From Myxococcus landrumus (lineage in GTDB: Bacteria; Myxococcota; Myxococcia; Myxococcales; Myxococcaceae), in contig NZ_CP071091.1 of NCBI RefSeq assembly GCF_017301635.1, positions 5,778,001-5,842,000 on the forward strand: DNA of 64,000 nt, read 5' to 3'. The position numbers and the translations under genes are program-made. Below are positions 1 to 9,502 of the stretch, piece after piece (within the stretch, counting starts at the first letter, position 1; each line of letters begins with the position of its first letter). Below the pieces are notes generated by a model, which had not been told where the DNA came from, searched no databases, and saw nothing but the letters and a program-made list of their open reading frames with translations.

Positions 1-2
1 TG

Positions 3-1436
3 GAGGCGGAGCGGTGGATGGGGCAGTTGCGCGAGGAGGTGGAGCGCGCGCTTCGTTATGGCCGGCCGCTCACGGTGCTCGCGTTGGCGCTGGACGCGCC
101 GAGCGCGGCGGGCCGCGAGGCGGTGGAGGCGGTGCTGGGGACGGACGCGGGGCCCGCGGAGGCGGCGGGGTGGCTGGATGGAGAGCACCTGCTGTGGCTT
201 CTGCCCGAGGTGTCCGGCGAGCCGGGTGAAGAGGGGTTGGGGGAGCGGGTGGAGGCGCTGCTCGCGGCGAGTCCTCGGGCGCGGCTGGGGGCGGCGACGT
301 GTCCGTCGGATGGGTGCGACGCGGAGACGTTGGTGGCCGCGGCGCGCATGGCGGCGAGGACGGCGACGCCGGGGGGATTTGCTTCAGCGGTGGAGGGCGT
401 CACCCGACTGACGTTGGCGGAGCGCACGGTGCTGGTGGCGGACCCGGCGATGGCGCAATTGTATGCGCTGTTGCGCAGGCTGGCCGCCAGCGAGCTGCCG
501 GTGCTGGTGTGTGGCGAGACGGGGGCGGGCAAGGAGAACGCGGCGTTCGCGGTGCATCACTGGTCTCGCCGGGCCGCGGGGCCGTTCGTTCCGGTCAACT
601 GCGCGGCGCTGCCTGAAGGACTGGTGGAGAGCGAGCTGTTCGGCCACGAGCGCGGGGCCTTCTCGGGAGCCACCGCGACGCGCGTGGGCTTCCTGGAGAG
701 CGCGCAGGGCGGCACGGTGTTCCTGGATGAAGTGGGTGAGCTCCCCGCGTCCGCGCAAGCGAAGCTCCTGCGGGCGTTGGAGTCGCGGCGCATCACGCGG
801 GTGGGAGATACGCGGGAGCGGAGCATCGACATCCGGGTGGTGGCGGCGACGCATCGAGATTTGGAGGCGGAGGTGGCCGCGGGGCGCTTCCGGCAGGATT
901 TGTACTTCCGGCTGGGTGCGGCGACGGTGTTGTTGCCGCCGTTGCGGGAGCGGCCTCGCGAGGTGCCCATGCTCGCGCGGGACTTCCTGGAGCGGGCGTG
1001 TGCGGCGCTGGGGCGGCGGGAGCTGGTCCTGGCCTCGGGGACGCTGCATGCGCTGGCTCGGCATGCGTGGCCCGGGAATGTGCGGGAGCTGCGCAACCTG
1101 ATGGACTACGCGGCGGCGGCGGTGACGGGGGATGTGGTGGAGCCGCACCATCTGCCCGCGCGGATGCTGGGAGGGAAGGCTTCGGCGCAGGTGCCCGTGG
1201 CGGAGGCGGAGCAGCCGGAGCCGCTCGCGGTGCAGACGGCGCGGCCTCGGATTCCGCTGGCGCAGGAGATTCGTGAGCTGGAGCGCAAGCGGATGGTGGA
1301 AGCGCTGGAGGCGTCCGAGGGGGTCCAGACGCGTGCGGCGGAAATGATAGGAATGCCGATTCGCACGTTCTCATTCAAGTTGAAGCAATTCGGACTTCAT
1401 CCACGAGTCACCCGCCGAGGTTCCTCAACGGAATGA
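3..1436 (+). CDS. Sigma-54-dependent transcriptional activator, 5'-truncated by window edge
   Basis: An AAA+ bacterial enhancer-binding protein that would remodel sigma-54 RNA polymerase using ATP. The frame is open to the left edge, so the N terminus is missing; numbering here is from the ATG at 18. The first ~135 residues resemble the degenerate cyclase-like module found in myxobacterial activators. The AAA+ domain has Walker A GETGAGKE (about 166-173), the sigma-54 loop as GAFSGA (213-218) instead of GAFTGA, and Walker [10 protein letters not shown] Fis-type HTH closes the protein ([15 protein letters not shown]). Its TGA overlaps the ATG of the following kinase (ATGA at 1433), so the two are translationally coupled and probably form one signalling unit. 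Confidence 0.9.
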   Translation, partial: EAERWMGQLREEVERALRYGRPLTVLALALDAPSAAGREAVEAVLGTDAGPAEAAGWLDGEHLLWLLPEVSGEPGEEGLGERVEALLAASPRARLGAATCPSDGCDAETLVAAARMAARTATPGGFASAVEGVTRLTLAERTVLVADPAMAQLYALLRRLAASELPVLVCGETGAGKENAAFAVHHWSRRAAGPFVPVNCAALPEGLVESELFGHERGAFSGATATRVGFLESAQGGTVFLDEVGELPASAQAKLLRALESRRITRVGDTRERSIDIRVVAATHRDLEAEVAAGRFRQDLYFRLGAATVLLPPLRERPREVPMLARDFLERACAALGRRELVLASGTLHALARHAWPGNVRELRNLMDYAAAAVTGDVVEPHHLPARMLGGKASAQVPVAEAEQPEPLAVQTARPRIPLAQEIRELERKRMVEALEASEGVQTRAAEMIGMPIRTFSFKLKQFGLHPRVTRRGSSTE

Positions 1437-4400
1437 GTACGCCGCCCGGGCCGCTGGAGCCACCGCGCGAGTTCGAGGAGTACCAGGTCCTGCGGCGGCT
1501 GGGGCGCGGCGCCATGGGACAGGTCTTCCTGGCGCGGGACACGCTCCTGGACCGGTTGGTGGCGGTGAAGTTCATCGCGACGCCGGGGGGTGGGTTGCCG
1601 GACGCGGTGGCGCGGGCGCGGTTCTTCCAGGAGGCCCGGGCAATTGCCCGGCTGCAGCATCCCAATGTGGTGGCCATCCACCGTGTGGGTGAGGTTCGGG
1701 GACAGCCGTATCTGGTGTCCGAGCTTGTGCGGGGTGAGCCGCTGGACCGGTTGGCGGTGCCGCTGGAGGGGCGGCAGGTGTTGACGCTCGCGGTGGGGCT
1801 CTCGCGGGGGCTCGCCGCCGCGCATCGGTGCGGAGTGCTGCATCGGGACATCAAGCCCGCGAACGCGATTCTCTCCGAGGACGGAGAGGTGAAGCTGCTC
1901 GACTTCGGGCTCGCGGAGTCGCTGACGGGGGAAGGGGGTCCGCGCGCCTGGGCTGGGAGGGCGAGCCTCGGAGGTGCAGCCTCGGAGGTGCGCGACACGG
2001 GGCGGGAGGCTCCGCTCGCGCTGATTGATACCGGGCGCGGAGATGAGTTCGCGAGCGACCCGGCGGCCGGTGTGGATGCAGCGGGGGGCTCGTACCCCGT
2101 GGAGACCCGGCCGCCAGCGCGGACGCCTCTGCCGACATCACCGGTCGACACACGGCCTATCGGACCGGCGACCTTCGCACCGAGCGATGCGCAGCGAGCG
2201 CTGGCTCAGCCAGCATCACCGGTCGACACGCGTCCCATCGGACGCACTGCTCCCGCGATTGAGTCGCACGAGGTGCAACGCGCGGTTGCGCAGCCAGCAT
2301 CACCGGCAGACACGCGTCCCCTCGGACACACTGCTTCCGCGCATGACTCGCTCGATGCGCAGCAAGCGATAGCGCAGCCATCCACACCCGCTTCGCGCTT
2401 CGAGACACATCCGCTTGCACAGGCCGCTTCCGCGCATGAACAGGCGCACGATGAGCAACGGCCGCGGATTCAGTCATCGGCCCCAGCCTCACCTGTCGAG
2501 ACGCGCCCGCATCAGACCGGTGACGGCCCACCCCCTTCGAGCCCCGCTCCCTTCGGCTCGCATCACGCGACCGCGCCTCGCGACATCGCGAGCCCCATCT
2601 CTCCATCCGCTCCAGGTGGCCCCTGGGACGGTGTGCCACTCGCCCTGCGCGCACAGCCCCGGCTCGTGCTCGATGTTCCCGGCACCCCGCTCTACCTCTC
2701 GCCCGAGCTCTGGCGCGGAGAGCCCGCCACCCGCGCCAGTGACATCTACGCGCTCGGCGTCCTCCTCCACGAACTGTGCACGGGCACCGCGCCTCATCAA
2801 CACGTCCCCATCGAAGAGCTCGGCCGCGCCGTGCTCGAACAGCGGCCCCCCGCCCTCGCGGACCAACAGCTCGACCTTCCCTCGGGCCTCGCCGCCATCG
2901 TGGACCGCTGTCTCGCCCTGGACCCGACGCAACGCTTCGAATCCGGTGACGCGCTCCGCGAAGCCCTCGAGTCCCTCGCCCTCCCCACTCACGCCAGCCC
3001 CCTCCCCTCCGGCAACCCCTACCGGGGCCTGCGCACCTTCGAGGCCGAACACCGAGGCGTCTTCTTCGGCCGCGAAGCCGAGCTGCGTGAAGTCATCGAC
3101 CGCCTCCGCGGCGAGCGCTTCGTCCTCCTCGCCGGAGACTCCGGCGTCGGCAAGTCCTCGCTGTGCCGCGCGGGCGTCGTGCCCGCCGTCTCCGGCGCCA
3201 CTCGCGGAGACGATGGCCCCGCATGGACCCTCGTCTCGTGCACGCCCGGAAGACAGCCACTCGATGCCCTCGCGGATGCACTGGCCCCCGTGCTCGCCAC
3301 CAGCGCGGAGTCCCTCCTCGCCCAGGTGAACACCGAGGAACCCGGCGCACTCGCACGAGCCCTGCGTCGCCGCCCCACCCACGCGGCCCCCGTCCTCCTC
3401 TTCATCGACCAACTCGAAGAGCTCGTCACCTTCTCCGACCCCCACCAGGCCGCGAAGCTCGCCGATGAGCTCGCGCTGCTCCTGCACCGAGCCCCACGCG
3501 TCCGCATCCTCGCCACCGCCCGCAGCGACTGCCTCACCCGACTCGCCGCGCTGCCCGGCCTGGGTGATGAGCTCCCTCGCGCCCTCTACCTCGTCCGCGC
3601 CATGTCCGAGCGGGGCCTGCGCGAAGCCGTCGAAGGCCCCGCCCGCGCCCTGGGCGTGCGCTTCGAATCCCCCGCCCTCATCGACGCCCTCGTCACCTCC
3701 GCCGCCCGCGCCGACGGCGGACTGCCCCTGTTGCAGTTCGCCCTCGAAGCCCTGTGGGAAGCACGCGACGTCCCGCGCGGAGTCATTCCCTCCGAGGCCC
3801 TCACCTCGCTCGGTGGCGTCGAGGGCGCCCTCGCCCGCCACGCGGACGCGGTGGTGGACCGCCTCCGCCCCGAGCAACGCCCCCGCGCCCGCGAGCTGCT
3901 CCTCGAACTCGTCACCCCCGAGGGCACCCGCCTGCGCCGCACCCGCGACGAGCTGCTGCGCGGCCCCGGCGATGACAGCGGTCGCGCCGTCCTCGATGGC
4001 CTCGTGCGAGGCCGCCTCCTCACCGCGGGCGAGGCCGAGAGCGGCGAAGGCGTCTACACCCTCGCGCACGAGAGCCTGCTCACCGGCTGGGACACGCTGC
4101 GCGGGTGGCTCGGCCAGGACGAGCAGCGCCGCGCCATCCGCCACCGCCTCGCGCGCGCCACCGCCGAGTGGGAGCGCCTGGGCCGTCCCACCGAGCTGCT
4201 CTACGCGGAGCGCCAGCTCACCGAAGCCCGCGCCGCGAACGTGGTCCCCGAGGACCCGACCCAACAGACCTTCCTCGCCCGCTCCCAGCAGAAGGCCCGC
4301 CGCCGCAGGCGCGCCCAGTGGACCGTCGCCATCGCCGCGCCCCTCGCGCTGCTGGCGGTGGTCGCCGTCACCCGCATCCAATCGCGCGCGCAGTTGGAGA

Positions 4401-5854
4401 CGCGCATCACGAACCACCTCGACGAAGCACGACGCTTCCGCGAGGAGGCCTACCTCAAGGACACCCGCGCCCTTCAGCTCCGCGAGCAAGCCTTCACCCT
4501 CTTCGACACCCCCGGCCCCGAGCGCCGAGAGGCCGCCGAGGCGCTGTGGTCCCAGGTCCTCGCGGAAGAGCAAGCCATCGAGACGCTCTCCCTGCGAGCC
4601 CAGGCGGCGCTGGAGACCGCGTGGGGCCTGGACCCGGGAAGCGCTCGCGTGAATGGCCCCCTCGCGGACCTGCTCGTGGAGCGCGTGGCGCGAGCCGACC
4701 GCCAACGAAACACCGACCTGCGCGCCCAGCTCCTCGCCCGGCTGGCGACCTACGACACCTCCGGCGTCCGGCGGCACCAGCTCCAATCTCCCGCGCGCGT
4801 CTCGCTCACCACGTCCCCCGCGGGCGCACGCGTGTCGCTGCTGAACACCACGCCCGAACCCACGGAAGAAAAGGCACGCGACCTGGGACTGACGCCCCTG
4901 AGCAACGTGGAGCTGCCCACGGGCTCCCATCTCTTCCTCCTGGAAGCCCCAGGCCGGGTCCCCGTGCGAGTCCCCGTGCTGCTCGGGCCCGGAGAGGCCC
5001 TCGCGCTGAACCTCGCGCTCCCCACGCCCTCCTCCGTGCCCCAGGGCTTCGTCTACATCCCCTCCGGCCGCTTCCTCCAGGGCGCCGCCGAGAGCGAGTA
5101 CCTGCGACGCGCCTTCTTCTTCGCGCCCCCGCTCCACGAGGTGAAGACCGGCGCGTATCTCATCGCGCGGCACGAGGTCACCTTCGGCGAGTACATCACC
5201 TTCCTCGAGACGCTGACGCCCGACGAGCGCACCGCGCGCATGCCGGGCTCGCGCCGCAGGCTCACCGTGGTGGACCTGGCCCAGGAGCAGGATGGCCGCT
5301 GGCGCCTCAACCTGCGGCCCGCCTCCGCCAGCTACAGCGTCCGCGACGGGGAGCGCCTGCGCTACGGCAAGCGCGAGCGCCGCGCCGAGCAGGACTGGCT
5401 GCGCTTCCCCGTGTCCGCCATCTCCTTCGACGACGCCCTCGCCTATGTCGGCTGGCTGGACCGCACGGGCCGGGTCCCCGGAGCGCGCATCTGCACGGAG
5501 CACGAATGGGAGCGCGCCGCCCGGGGCGCGGATGGCCGGCGCTACCCGTCGGGAGACTGGCTGAGCCCGGACGACGCCAACCACGACGTGACCTACGGCC
5601 GCGAGCCGGGGGGCTTCGGTCCCGACGAAGTGGGCAGCCACCCGCGCTCGCGCAGTCCCTTCGGCGTGGACGACCTGGCGGGCAACGTCTGGGAATGGAC
5701 CCGCTCCAGCGTCGACCCGACCAAGCCCTCCGCGCAGGGAGGAAGCTGGTACCAGAGCGACCTCACCGCGCACAGCGCCAACCGGGACCGCGTGGAGCCC
5801 ACCCAGCGAGAGGCCCTCATCGGCCTGCGCGTCTGCGCCACGCCTCGCTCCTGA
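1433..5854 (+). CDS. Multidomain Ser/Thr kinase: kinase - STAND NTPase - TM - PEGA - FGE-like
   Basis: A 1473-residue fusion. The Hanks-type kinase has a Gly-rich loop ([10 protein letters not shown]), VAVKF, HRD at 137-139 and DFG at 157-159. The next core motif, GTPLYLSPE, comes only at 417-425, so the activation segment carries an insertion of about 255 residues, rich in Pro, Ala and Thr and with repeated DTRP units. After the kinase come an nSTAND-like NTPase (from about 527, Walker A GDSGVGKS at 568-575, Walker [12 protein letters not shown]), one TM segment near 962-982, a PEGA-like domain from about 1120, and a formylglycine-generating-enzyme-like domain from about 1203 to the end. The FGE part lacks the paired catalytic cysteines, so it is more likely a binding module. 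It is coupled to the upstream sigma-54 activator by a 4-bp overlap. Confidence 0.92.
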   Translation: MSTPPGPLEPPREFEEYQVLRRLGRGAMGQVFLARDTLLDRLVAVKFIATPGGGLPDAVARARFFQEARAIARLQHPNVVAIHRVGEVRGQPYLVSELVRGEPLDRLAVPLEGRQVLTLAVGLSRGLAAAHRCGVLHRDIKPANAILSEDGEVKLLDFGLAESLTGEGGPRAWAGRASLGGAASEVRDTGREAPLALIDTGRGDEFASDPAAGVDAAGGSYPVETRPPARTPLPTSPVDTRPIGPATFAPSDAQRALAQPASPVDTRPIGRTAPAIESHEVQRAVAQPASPADTRPLGHTASAHDSLDAQQAIAQPSTPASRFETHPLAQAASAHEQAHDEQRPRIQSSAPASPVETRPHQTGDGPPPSSPAPFGSHHATAPRDIASPISPSAPGGPWDGVPLALRAQPRLVLDVPGTPLYLSPELWRGEPATRASDIYALGVLLHELCTGTAPHQHVPIEELGRAVLEQRPPALADQQLDLPSGLAAIVDRCLALDPTQRFESGDALREALESLALPTHASPLPSGNPYRGLRTFEAEHRGVFFGREAELREVIDRLRGERFVLLAGDSGVGKSSLCRAGVVPAVSGATRGDDGPAWTLVSCTPGRQPLDALADALAPVLATSAESLLAQVNTEEPGALARALRRRPTHAAPVLLFIDQLEELVTFSDPHQAAKLADELALLLHRAPRVRILATARSDCLTRLAALPGLGDELPRALYLVRAMSERGLREAVEGPARALGVRFESPALIDALVTSAARADGGLPLLQFALEALWEARDVPRGVIPSEALTSLGGVEGALARHADAVVDRLRPEQRPRARELLLELVTPEGTRLRRTRDELLRGPGDDSGRAVLDGLVRGRLLTAGEAESGEGVYTLAHESLLTGWDTLRGWLGQDEQRRAIRHRLARATAEWERLGRPTELLYAERQLTEARAANVVPEDPTQQTFLARSQQKARRRRRAQWTVAIAAPLALLAVVAVTRIQSRAQLETRITNHLDEARRFREEAYLKDTRALQLREQAFTLFDTPGPERREAAEALWSQVLAEEQAIETLSLRAQAALETAWGLDPGSARVNGPLADLLVERVARADRQRNTDLRAQLLARLATYDTSGVRRHQLQSPARVSLTTSPAGARVSLLNTTPEPTEEKARDLGLTPLSNVELPTGSHLFLLEAPGRVPVRVPVLLGPGEALALNLALPTPSSVPQGFVYIPSGRFLQGAAESEYLRRAFFFAPPLHEVKTGAYLIARHEVTFGEYITFLETLTPDERTARMPGSRRRLTVVDLAQEQDGRWRLNLRPASASYSVRDGERLRYGKRERRAEQDWLRFPVSAISFDDALAYVGWLDRTGRVPGARICTEHEWERAARGADGRRYPSGDWLSPDDANHDVTYGREPGGFGPDEVGSHPRSRSPFGVDDLAGNVWEWTRSSVDPTKPSAQGGSWYQSDLTAHSANRDRVEPTQREALIGLRVCATPRS
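2095..2505 (+). repeat. Degenerate in-frame repeats within the kinase activation-segment insertion
   Basis: Residues about 222-357 of the kinase contain five to six degenerate units of about 30 residues, each built on a core like SPVDTRPIG followed by an Ala/Gln/His-rich stretch (variants [27 protein letters not shown]). The DNA here is less G-rich on the coding strand than the flanking kinase-coding DNA. This points to later expansion of a disordered linker, which is an inference. Confidence 0.8.
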
Positions 5855-5885
5855 AGCCCCTCGCGAACGGCAACTTCGGCCGGAA

Positions 5886-5900
5886 CGGCAAGTCTTGCCG
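5886..5900 (+). terminator. Small hairpin after the large kinase gene
   Basis: CGGCAA and TTGCCG form a 6-bp stem with a 3-nt loop about 30 bp after the kinase stop. There is no T-tract, so intrinsic termination is uncertain. Confidence 0.35.
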
Positions 5901-5973
5901 GTAACCCCCGCCGCTTCGGAGCCCCTCCGGTGCGCCAACCTTGCCGTCCCCCAGGCATCTCCCGCCATCCCCA

Positions 5974-5989
5974 TGGCACGCGGGATGCT
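5974..5989 (+). promoter_or_regulatory. Sigma-54 (-24/-12) promoter for the ADYC lipoprotein gene
   Basis: TGGCACG, then 4 bp, then ATGCT. The -24 element matches the sigma-54 consensus exactly. The -12 element differs only at its first base (ATGCT against TTGCW). GG and GC are 10 bp apart, as required. Predicted transcription start is near 6000, leaving a leader of about 34 nt before the ATG at 6034. A sigma-54 activator gene lies 4.5 kb upstream on the same strand. Confidence 0.6.
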
Positions 5990-6033
5990 CTACACGGGCC
6001 CGAATGAGTGGAATGAAACCCGAGGTCCTTCGC

Positions 6034-7521
6034 ATGAGCACCTTGTCGCGACTGCTGTCATCGAGTCTGTGCTTCTCCCTCCTCCTCGCCTGCGGCCCCA
6101 TCCCCGAGGACACCGCGTCCGCGATGGAGTCCCAGACCGCCTTCATCGAAGGCGACGACTCCCATTCCCAGGGCACCCAGCTCCACGGCACCTCGGTGGA
6201 AGCCATCAAGTACGCGGATGCCGCCGTGATGTACGAAGGCAGCCGCCGCGCCGCGAAGCTCCTGCTCCACCGCGGCACGCTCGTGGCGGACATGACGTTG
6301 CAGCAGATGGGAACCACGCCCAGCCTCGTCGCCTGCCTGCAGCCCACCAGCGGGCCGGAGCGAAGCTGTGGCTTCACCCTCGCGGGGCAGGGCGTGTGTA
6401 CGCCCGGCACGCAGGTGACGCTCTCCAGTGGAACCTGCTCGGGCACGACGGGGAGCTGCTCGGGCAAGCCCATCCTGCGCGTCTGCGCGGACGAGAAGCC
6501 CTGTGAGCACCAGGGCCCGGGCTACCTCGGCAACGGCGTGCCGACGCCCGGCAGCCCCCTGGAGTGCACCATCCACTGCCCCAAGGTCACCTTCACCTGC
6601 CCCGCCAGCGGCATCTACACGGTGCTCAAGGCGCCCATGGCCTCCACGCAGATTGACTGGAGCGCGCCCGTGAAGACGCTCTCCGCGCCTGCCTTCCCCG
6701 CCAAGGTGAAGCGCCTGACGGGACAGCAGCTCATCGGGGCGCGGATGGGGGCCCGGAGGCAGAGCGAGCTCTACTTCAACACCACCCTGGAAATCGTGGA
6801 CGCGCTCAACGCGAACAGCGTCTCCATCCCCGAGTCACCGGGCATCTGGGACTCGAGCGGCGACACGTTCCTCTACCGGGTGAAGGTCCGCCCGCCGCCG
6901 ACCACGGGAGCCCCCAGCGTGGACCTGTGCACGACGGGCGTGGACCCCGTCATGGGTTGGGGCTGGTCCGTGCCGCTGTCGGGAACGTTCTCGAACGAGG
7001 GAGACCGCGTCGAGAGCACCGAGCACTTCACCTTCGCGTGCGACCCGGGCGTCCTCGCCAAGTGCTACCGCTGGGGCTACAAGCCCTGGCTGGACGGCAT
7101 CTCATCCGGCGGCGTGACGATGGCGCACTGGGCCTGCACCCGCATGGCTCGCGCGGACTACTGCGGCAACGGCACGTCCTTCACCCAGGACGGTACGAAG
7201 ATCCGGCCGTGGGACAGCATGAACCCCAGCATCATCCCCGCGCCCCAGTCGCCTCCTCCGGCGGACATGACCTTCGAGGCGGGCTGGAGGCCCGAGGGCC
7301 CCGCGTGCCTGAGCCACTGGAGATGGCAGCACCTGCCGGCGCCGTGCGTGCAGTTGAATCCGCCCAAGTACGACCAGAACGGCCACATCACCAACGACTG
7401 CCGCCTCTACCCCACGATGCCGCGGTGCTCTGAAATCTGCGACAGCGCACAGGAAGCCAAGCAGCACTACCAGAGCATCGTCTTCAACGAGTCCAAGTCC
7501 AACCAGCTCCCCCAGCCCTGA
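6034..7521 (+). CDS. ADYC domain-containing lipoprotein
   Basis: A predicted exported lipoprotein of 495 residues. The N terminus is a signal peptide ending in a lipobox (FSLLLAC), so it should be lipid-anchored in the envelope. Near residue 372 is the signature RADYCGNG, which defines the ADYC domain common in myxobacteria and of unknown function. The protein is rich in Cys, mostly spaced for disulfides. I chose the ATG at 6034 because GAGG lies 8-9 bp upstream and the signal peptide begins there; the ATG at 6013 is the alternative. A sigma-54-like promoter sits just upstream. Confidence 0.8.
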   Translation: MSTLSRLLSSSLCFSLLLACGPIPEDTASAMESQTAFIEGDDSHSQGTQLHGTSVEAIKYADAAVMYEGSRRAAKLLLHRGTLVADMTLQQMGTTPSLVACLQPTSGPERSCGFTLAGQGVCTPGTQVTLSSGTCSGTTGSCSGKPILRVCADEKPCEHQGPGYLGNGVPTPGSPLECTIHCPKVTFTCPASGIYTVLKAPMASTQIDWSAPVKTLSAPAFPAKVKRLTGQQLIGARMGARRQSELYFNTTLEIVDALNANSVSIPESPGIWDSSGDTFLYRVKVRPPPTTGAPSVDLCTTGVDPVMGWGWSVPLSGTFSNEGDRVESTEHFTFACDPGVLAKCYRWGYKPWLDGISSGGVTMAHWACTRMARADYCGNGTSFTQDGTKIRPWDSMNPSIIPAPQSPPPADMTFEAGWRPEGPACLSHWRWQHLPAPCVQLNPPKYDQNGHITNDCRLYPTMPRCSEICDSAQEAKQHYQSIVFNESKSNQLPQP

Positions 7522-7553
7522 GCTACCCTCCTCCCCTCTCGGGAGGAGACGCG

Positions 7554-8633
7554 ATGATGGTGGGAGCGATGGGGCTCGCGGTGCTGCTGTCGCTGGGCAG
7601 CTCCAGCATGGAGTGGAAGGAACAGACCAGTCACACCACCGTGCGGCTCCGAGGCATCAGCGCCGTCAACCCTCGCGTGGCCTGGGCGAGCGGGGACAAG
7701 GGGACCTTCGTCCTGACCACGGACGGAGGGCAGACGTGGAAGGCGGGCACCGTCCCGGGAGCCGAGGAGTTGGACTTCCGGGACGTGGATGCCTTCAGCG
7801 ACACGACGGCGTACCTGCTCTCCATCGGCGAGGGGAACAAGTCCCGCATCTACAAGACGGTGGATGGCGGCAAGAGCTGGACGCTCCAGTTCACCAACAC
7901 CACCGCGGGCGCGTTCTTCGACGGCATGGCCTTCTGGGATGAGCGCCGGGGCCTCGCCTTCAGCGACCCGGTGGACGGCCAGTTCCTCGTGGTGGCCACG
8001 TCGGACGGCGGCGCCACCTGGACGCCGCTCCCCGCCACCGCGTTTCCGCCCGCGCTCCCCGGTGAAGCGGGCTTCGCCGCCAGCGGCACCAGCATCGCCA
8101 CGCGAGGCACCCAGCACGCGTGGTTCGGCATGGGAGGCACGGCGGCGCGCGTCCTGCGCACCACGGATGGAGGGAAGTCCTGGAGCGCCGCCAAGACGCC
8201 TCTCGCGACGGGTGACGGCGGCGGTCTCTTCTCGCTGCTCTTCTGGAGCGAGCAGCAGGGCATCGCCGTGGGTGGCAATCACCAACGTCACTCCGACCCG
8301 ACGGGCAACGTGGCCCTCACGCAGGACGGAGGCAAGACGTGGAGCGCGCCGCGCACCCGGCCCGCGGGCTATCGCTCCGGCATCGCCCTGGTGCACGGCG
8401 CACCAGGCCCCACGCTCGTCACCGTGGGCCCCGCCGGCTCGGAGCTGTCGGTGGATGGCGCGCGGAGCTGGATACCGCTGGGGCCCACCGGCTTTCACGC
8501 CGTCGCGTCGTCCCGCTCCGGAGGCGGGCGCATCTGGGCCGTCGGAGACTCGGGACGCATCGCCACGCTCGAGCGCGTGCGTGCTCCCGTCACGGCTCCT
8601 CCAGCAAGCGCTCCCAATCCCGGTCGTCGCTGA
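7554..8633 (+). CDS. Exported Ycf48-like BNR/Asp-box repeat protein
   Basis: A 359-residue protein with a short signal peptide and at least five Asp-box motifs (for example TDGGQTWKAG, VDGGKSWTLQ, SDGGATWTPL, TDGGKSWSAA), the hallmark of seven-bladed propellers such as photosystem II assembly factor Ycf48. A myxobacterium has no photosystem, so the specific role is unknown; binding of an envelope or secreted partner is plausible. GGGAGGA just before the ATG is a good ribosome binding site. The 3' end overlaps the 3' end of the convergent carH gene by 44 bp. Confidence 0.8.
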   Translation: MMVGAMGLAVLLSLGSSSMEWKEQTSHTTVRLRGISAVNPRVAWASGDKGTFVLTTDGGQTWKAGTVPGAEELDFRDVDAFSDTTAYLLSIGEGNKSRIYKTVDGGKSWTLQFTNTTAGAFFDGMAFWDERRGLAFSDPVDGQFLVVATSDGGATWTPLPATAFPPALPGEAGFAASGTSIATRGTQHAWFGMGGTAARVLRTTDGGKSWSAAKTPLATGDGGGLFSLLFWSEQQGIAVGGNHQRHSDPTGNVALTQDGGKTWSAPRTRPAGYRSGIALVHGAPGPTLVTVGPAGSELSVDGARSWIPLGPTGFHAVASSRSGGGRIWAVGDSGRIATLERVRAPVTAPPASAPNPGRR

Positions 8634-9492
8634 ACAACCGCGCGCCGAGCCGGGCGACGGTGTCCGCGTGAGTCACCGCCGCCGCGCCGCCCACCCAGAC
8701 GGGGAGGTCCTCCGGCAGCGCGCGCATGAGCTGGGAGAGCGTGTCGCGAAAGACGTCCTTGCCGGAGTCGGTGACGGCGGACAGGCCCACCAGCTCCGGC
8801 CGCAGCCGCGCCACCGCGCGCCCCAGGTCCCCGGCCGGCACGCGCTGCCCCAACAGCGTCACCCGGAAGCCCGCGTGCCGCAGGCGCAACGCCACGCCCA
8901 GGAGCCCCAGCTCGTGCTCCTCGTCGGGGAAGCACGCGAGCACGGCGTGGCGCCGCCCGCCCTCGGGAGCCGAGTGCAGCAGGCTCACCAGCCGCGCGCG
9001 CACCACCTGCGTCACCAGGTGCTCCTGGGCCACCGACAGCTCGCCCAGGTGCCACCGCTCGCCGACCTCGCGCTGGAGCGGAGCCAGCACGCCCTCGAAG
9101 GCCTTGAGCGGAGGCAGCGCGGACAGCACGTCATCCACCACCGTGGACACACCGCCCTGGTCATACGCCTCGGCGGCCAGCAGCGCCGCGTCCCTCCAGA
9201 AGGCCAGCGCCGCGCCGGAGCCGTGCACGTCGCCGTTCGCCGCGGGAGTGGTGGTCAGCTCCGAGAGCAGCTGCGGGAGGAGCTTCGCCGCCTCGCTGAT
9301 GGCCACGCCCTCATCCGTCAGCTTCTTCAGCCGCTTGAGCACGGCCACGTCCCGCTCCGTGTAGACGCGATAGCCGGCGGGTGTTCGCAACGGCTGAAGG
9401 ACTCCGTAGCGGCGCTCCCAGGCGCGGATGAGCTCCACCCGAACGCCTGACAGCTCCGCCGCCACGTGGATTCGGTAGGTGCGCTCGGCCAT
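8590..9492 (-). CDS. carH: CarH: B12-dependent light-responsive MerR-family repressor
   Basis: A 300-residue regulator with an N-terminal MerR winged helix (SGVRVELIRAWERRYG, then the wing PAGYRVYT), a helical middle domain and a C-terminal cobalamin-binding domain. It has both CarH signatures: W147 followed nine residues later by E157-H158 (the W-x9-EH light-sensing motif) and EEHELG (191-196), where H193 should be the lower cobalt ligand. In characterised CarH proteins, adenosylcobalamin makes a DNA-binding tetramer in the dark and light dissociates it. It is the last gene of the carotenoid operon, starting 10 bp after carA; the ATG at 9492 is the only start that avoids overlapping carA. 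Confidence 0.93.
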   Translation of the reverse strand: MAERTYRIHVAAELSGVRVELIRAWERRYGVLQPLRTPAGYRVYTERDVAVLKRLKKLTDEGVAISEAAKLLPQLLSELTTTPAANGDVHGSGAALAFWRDAALLAAEAYDQGGVSTVVDDVLSALPPLKAFEGVLAPLQREVGERWHLGELSVAQEHLVTQVVRARLVSLLHSAPEGGRRHAVLACFPDEEHELGLLGVALRLRHAGFRVTLLGQRVPAGDLGRAVARLRPELVGLSAVTDSGKDVFRDTLSQLMRALPEDLPVWVGGAAAVTHADTVARLGARLFSDDRDWERLLEEP

Positions 9493-9502
9493 GGGGATGA
9501 GG

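Noticed and set aside
2489..5974. Long minus-strand open frame opposite the multidomain kinase
   Set aside because: It is a high-GC shadow of the kinase gene; the translation is Gly/Glu/Ala-rich low complexity without domains, and the plus strand carries recognisable motifs throughout.
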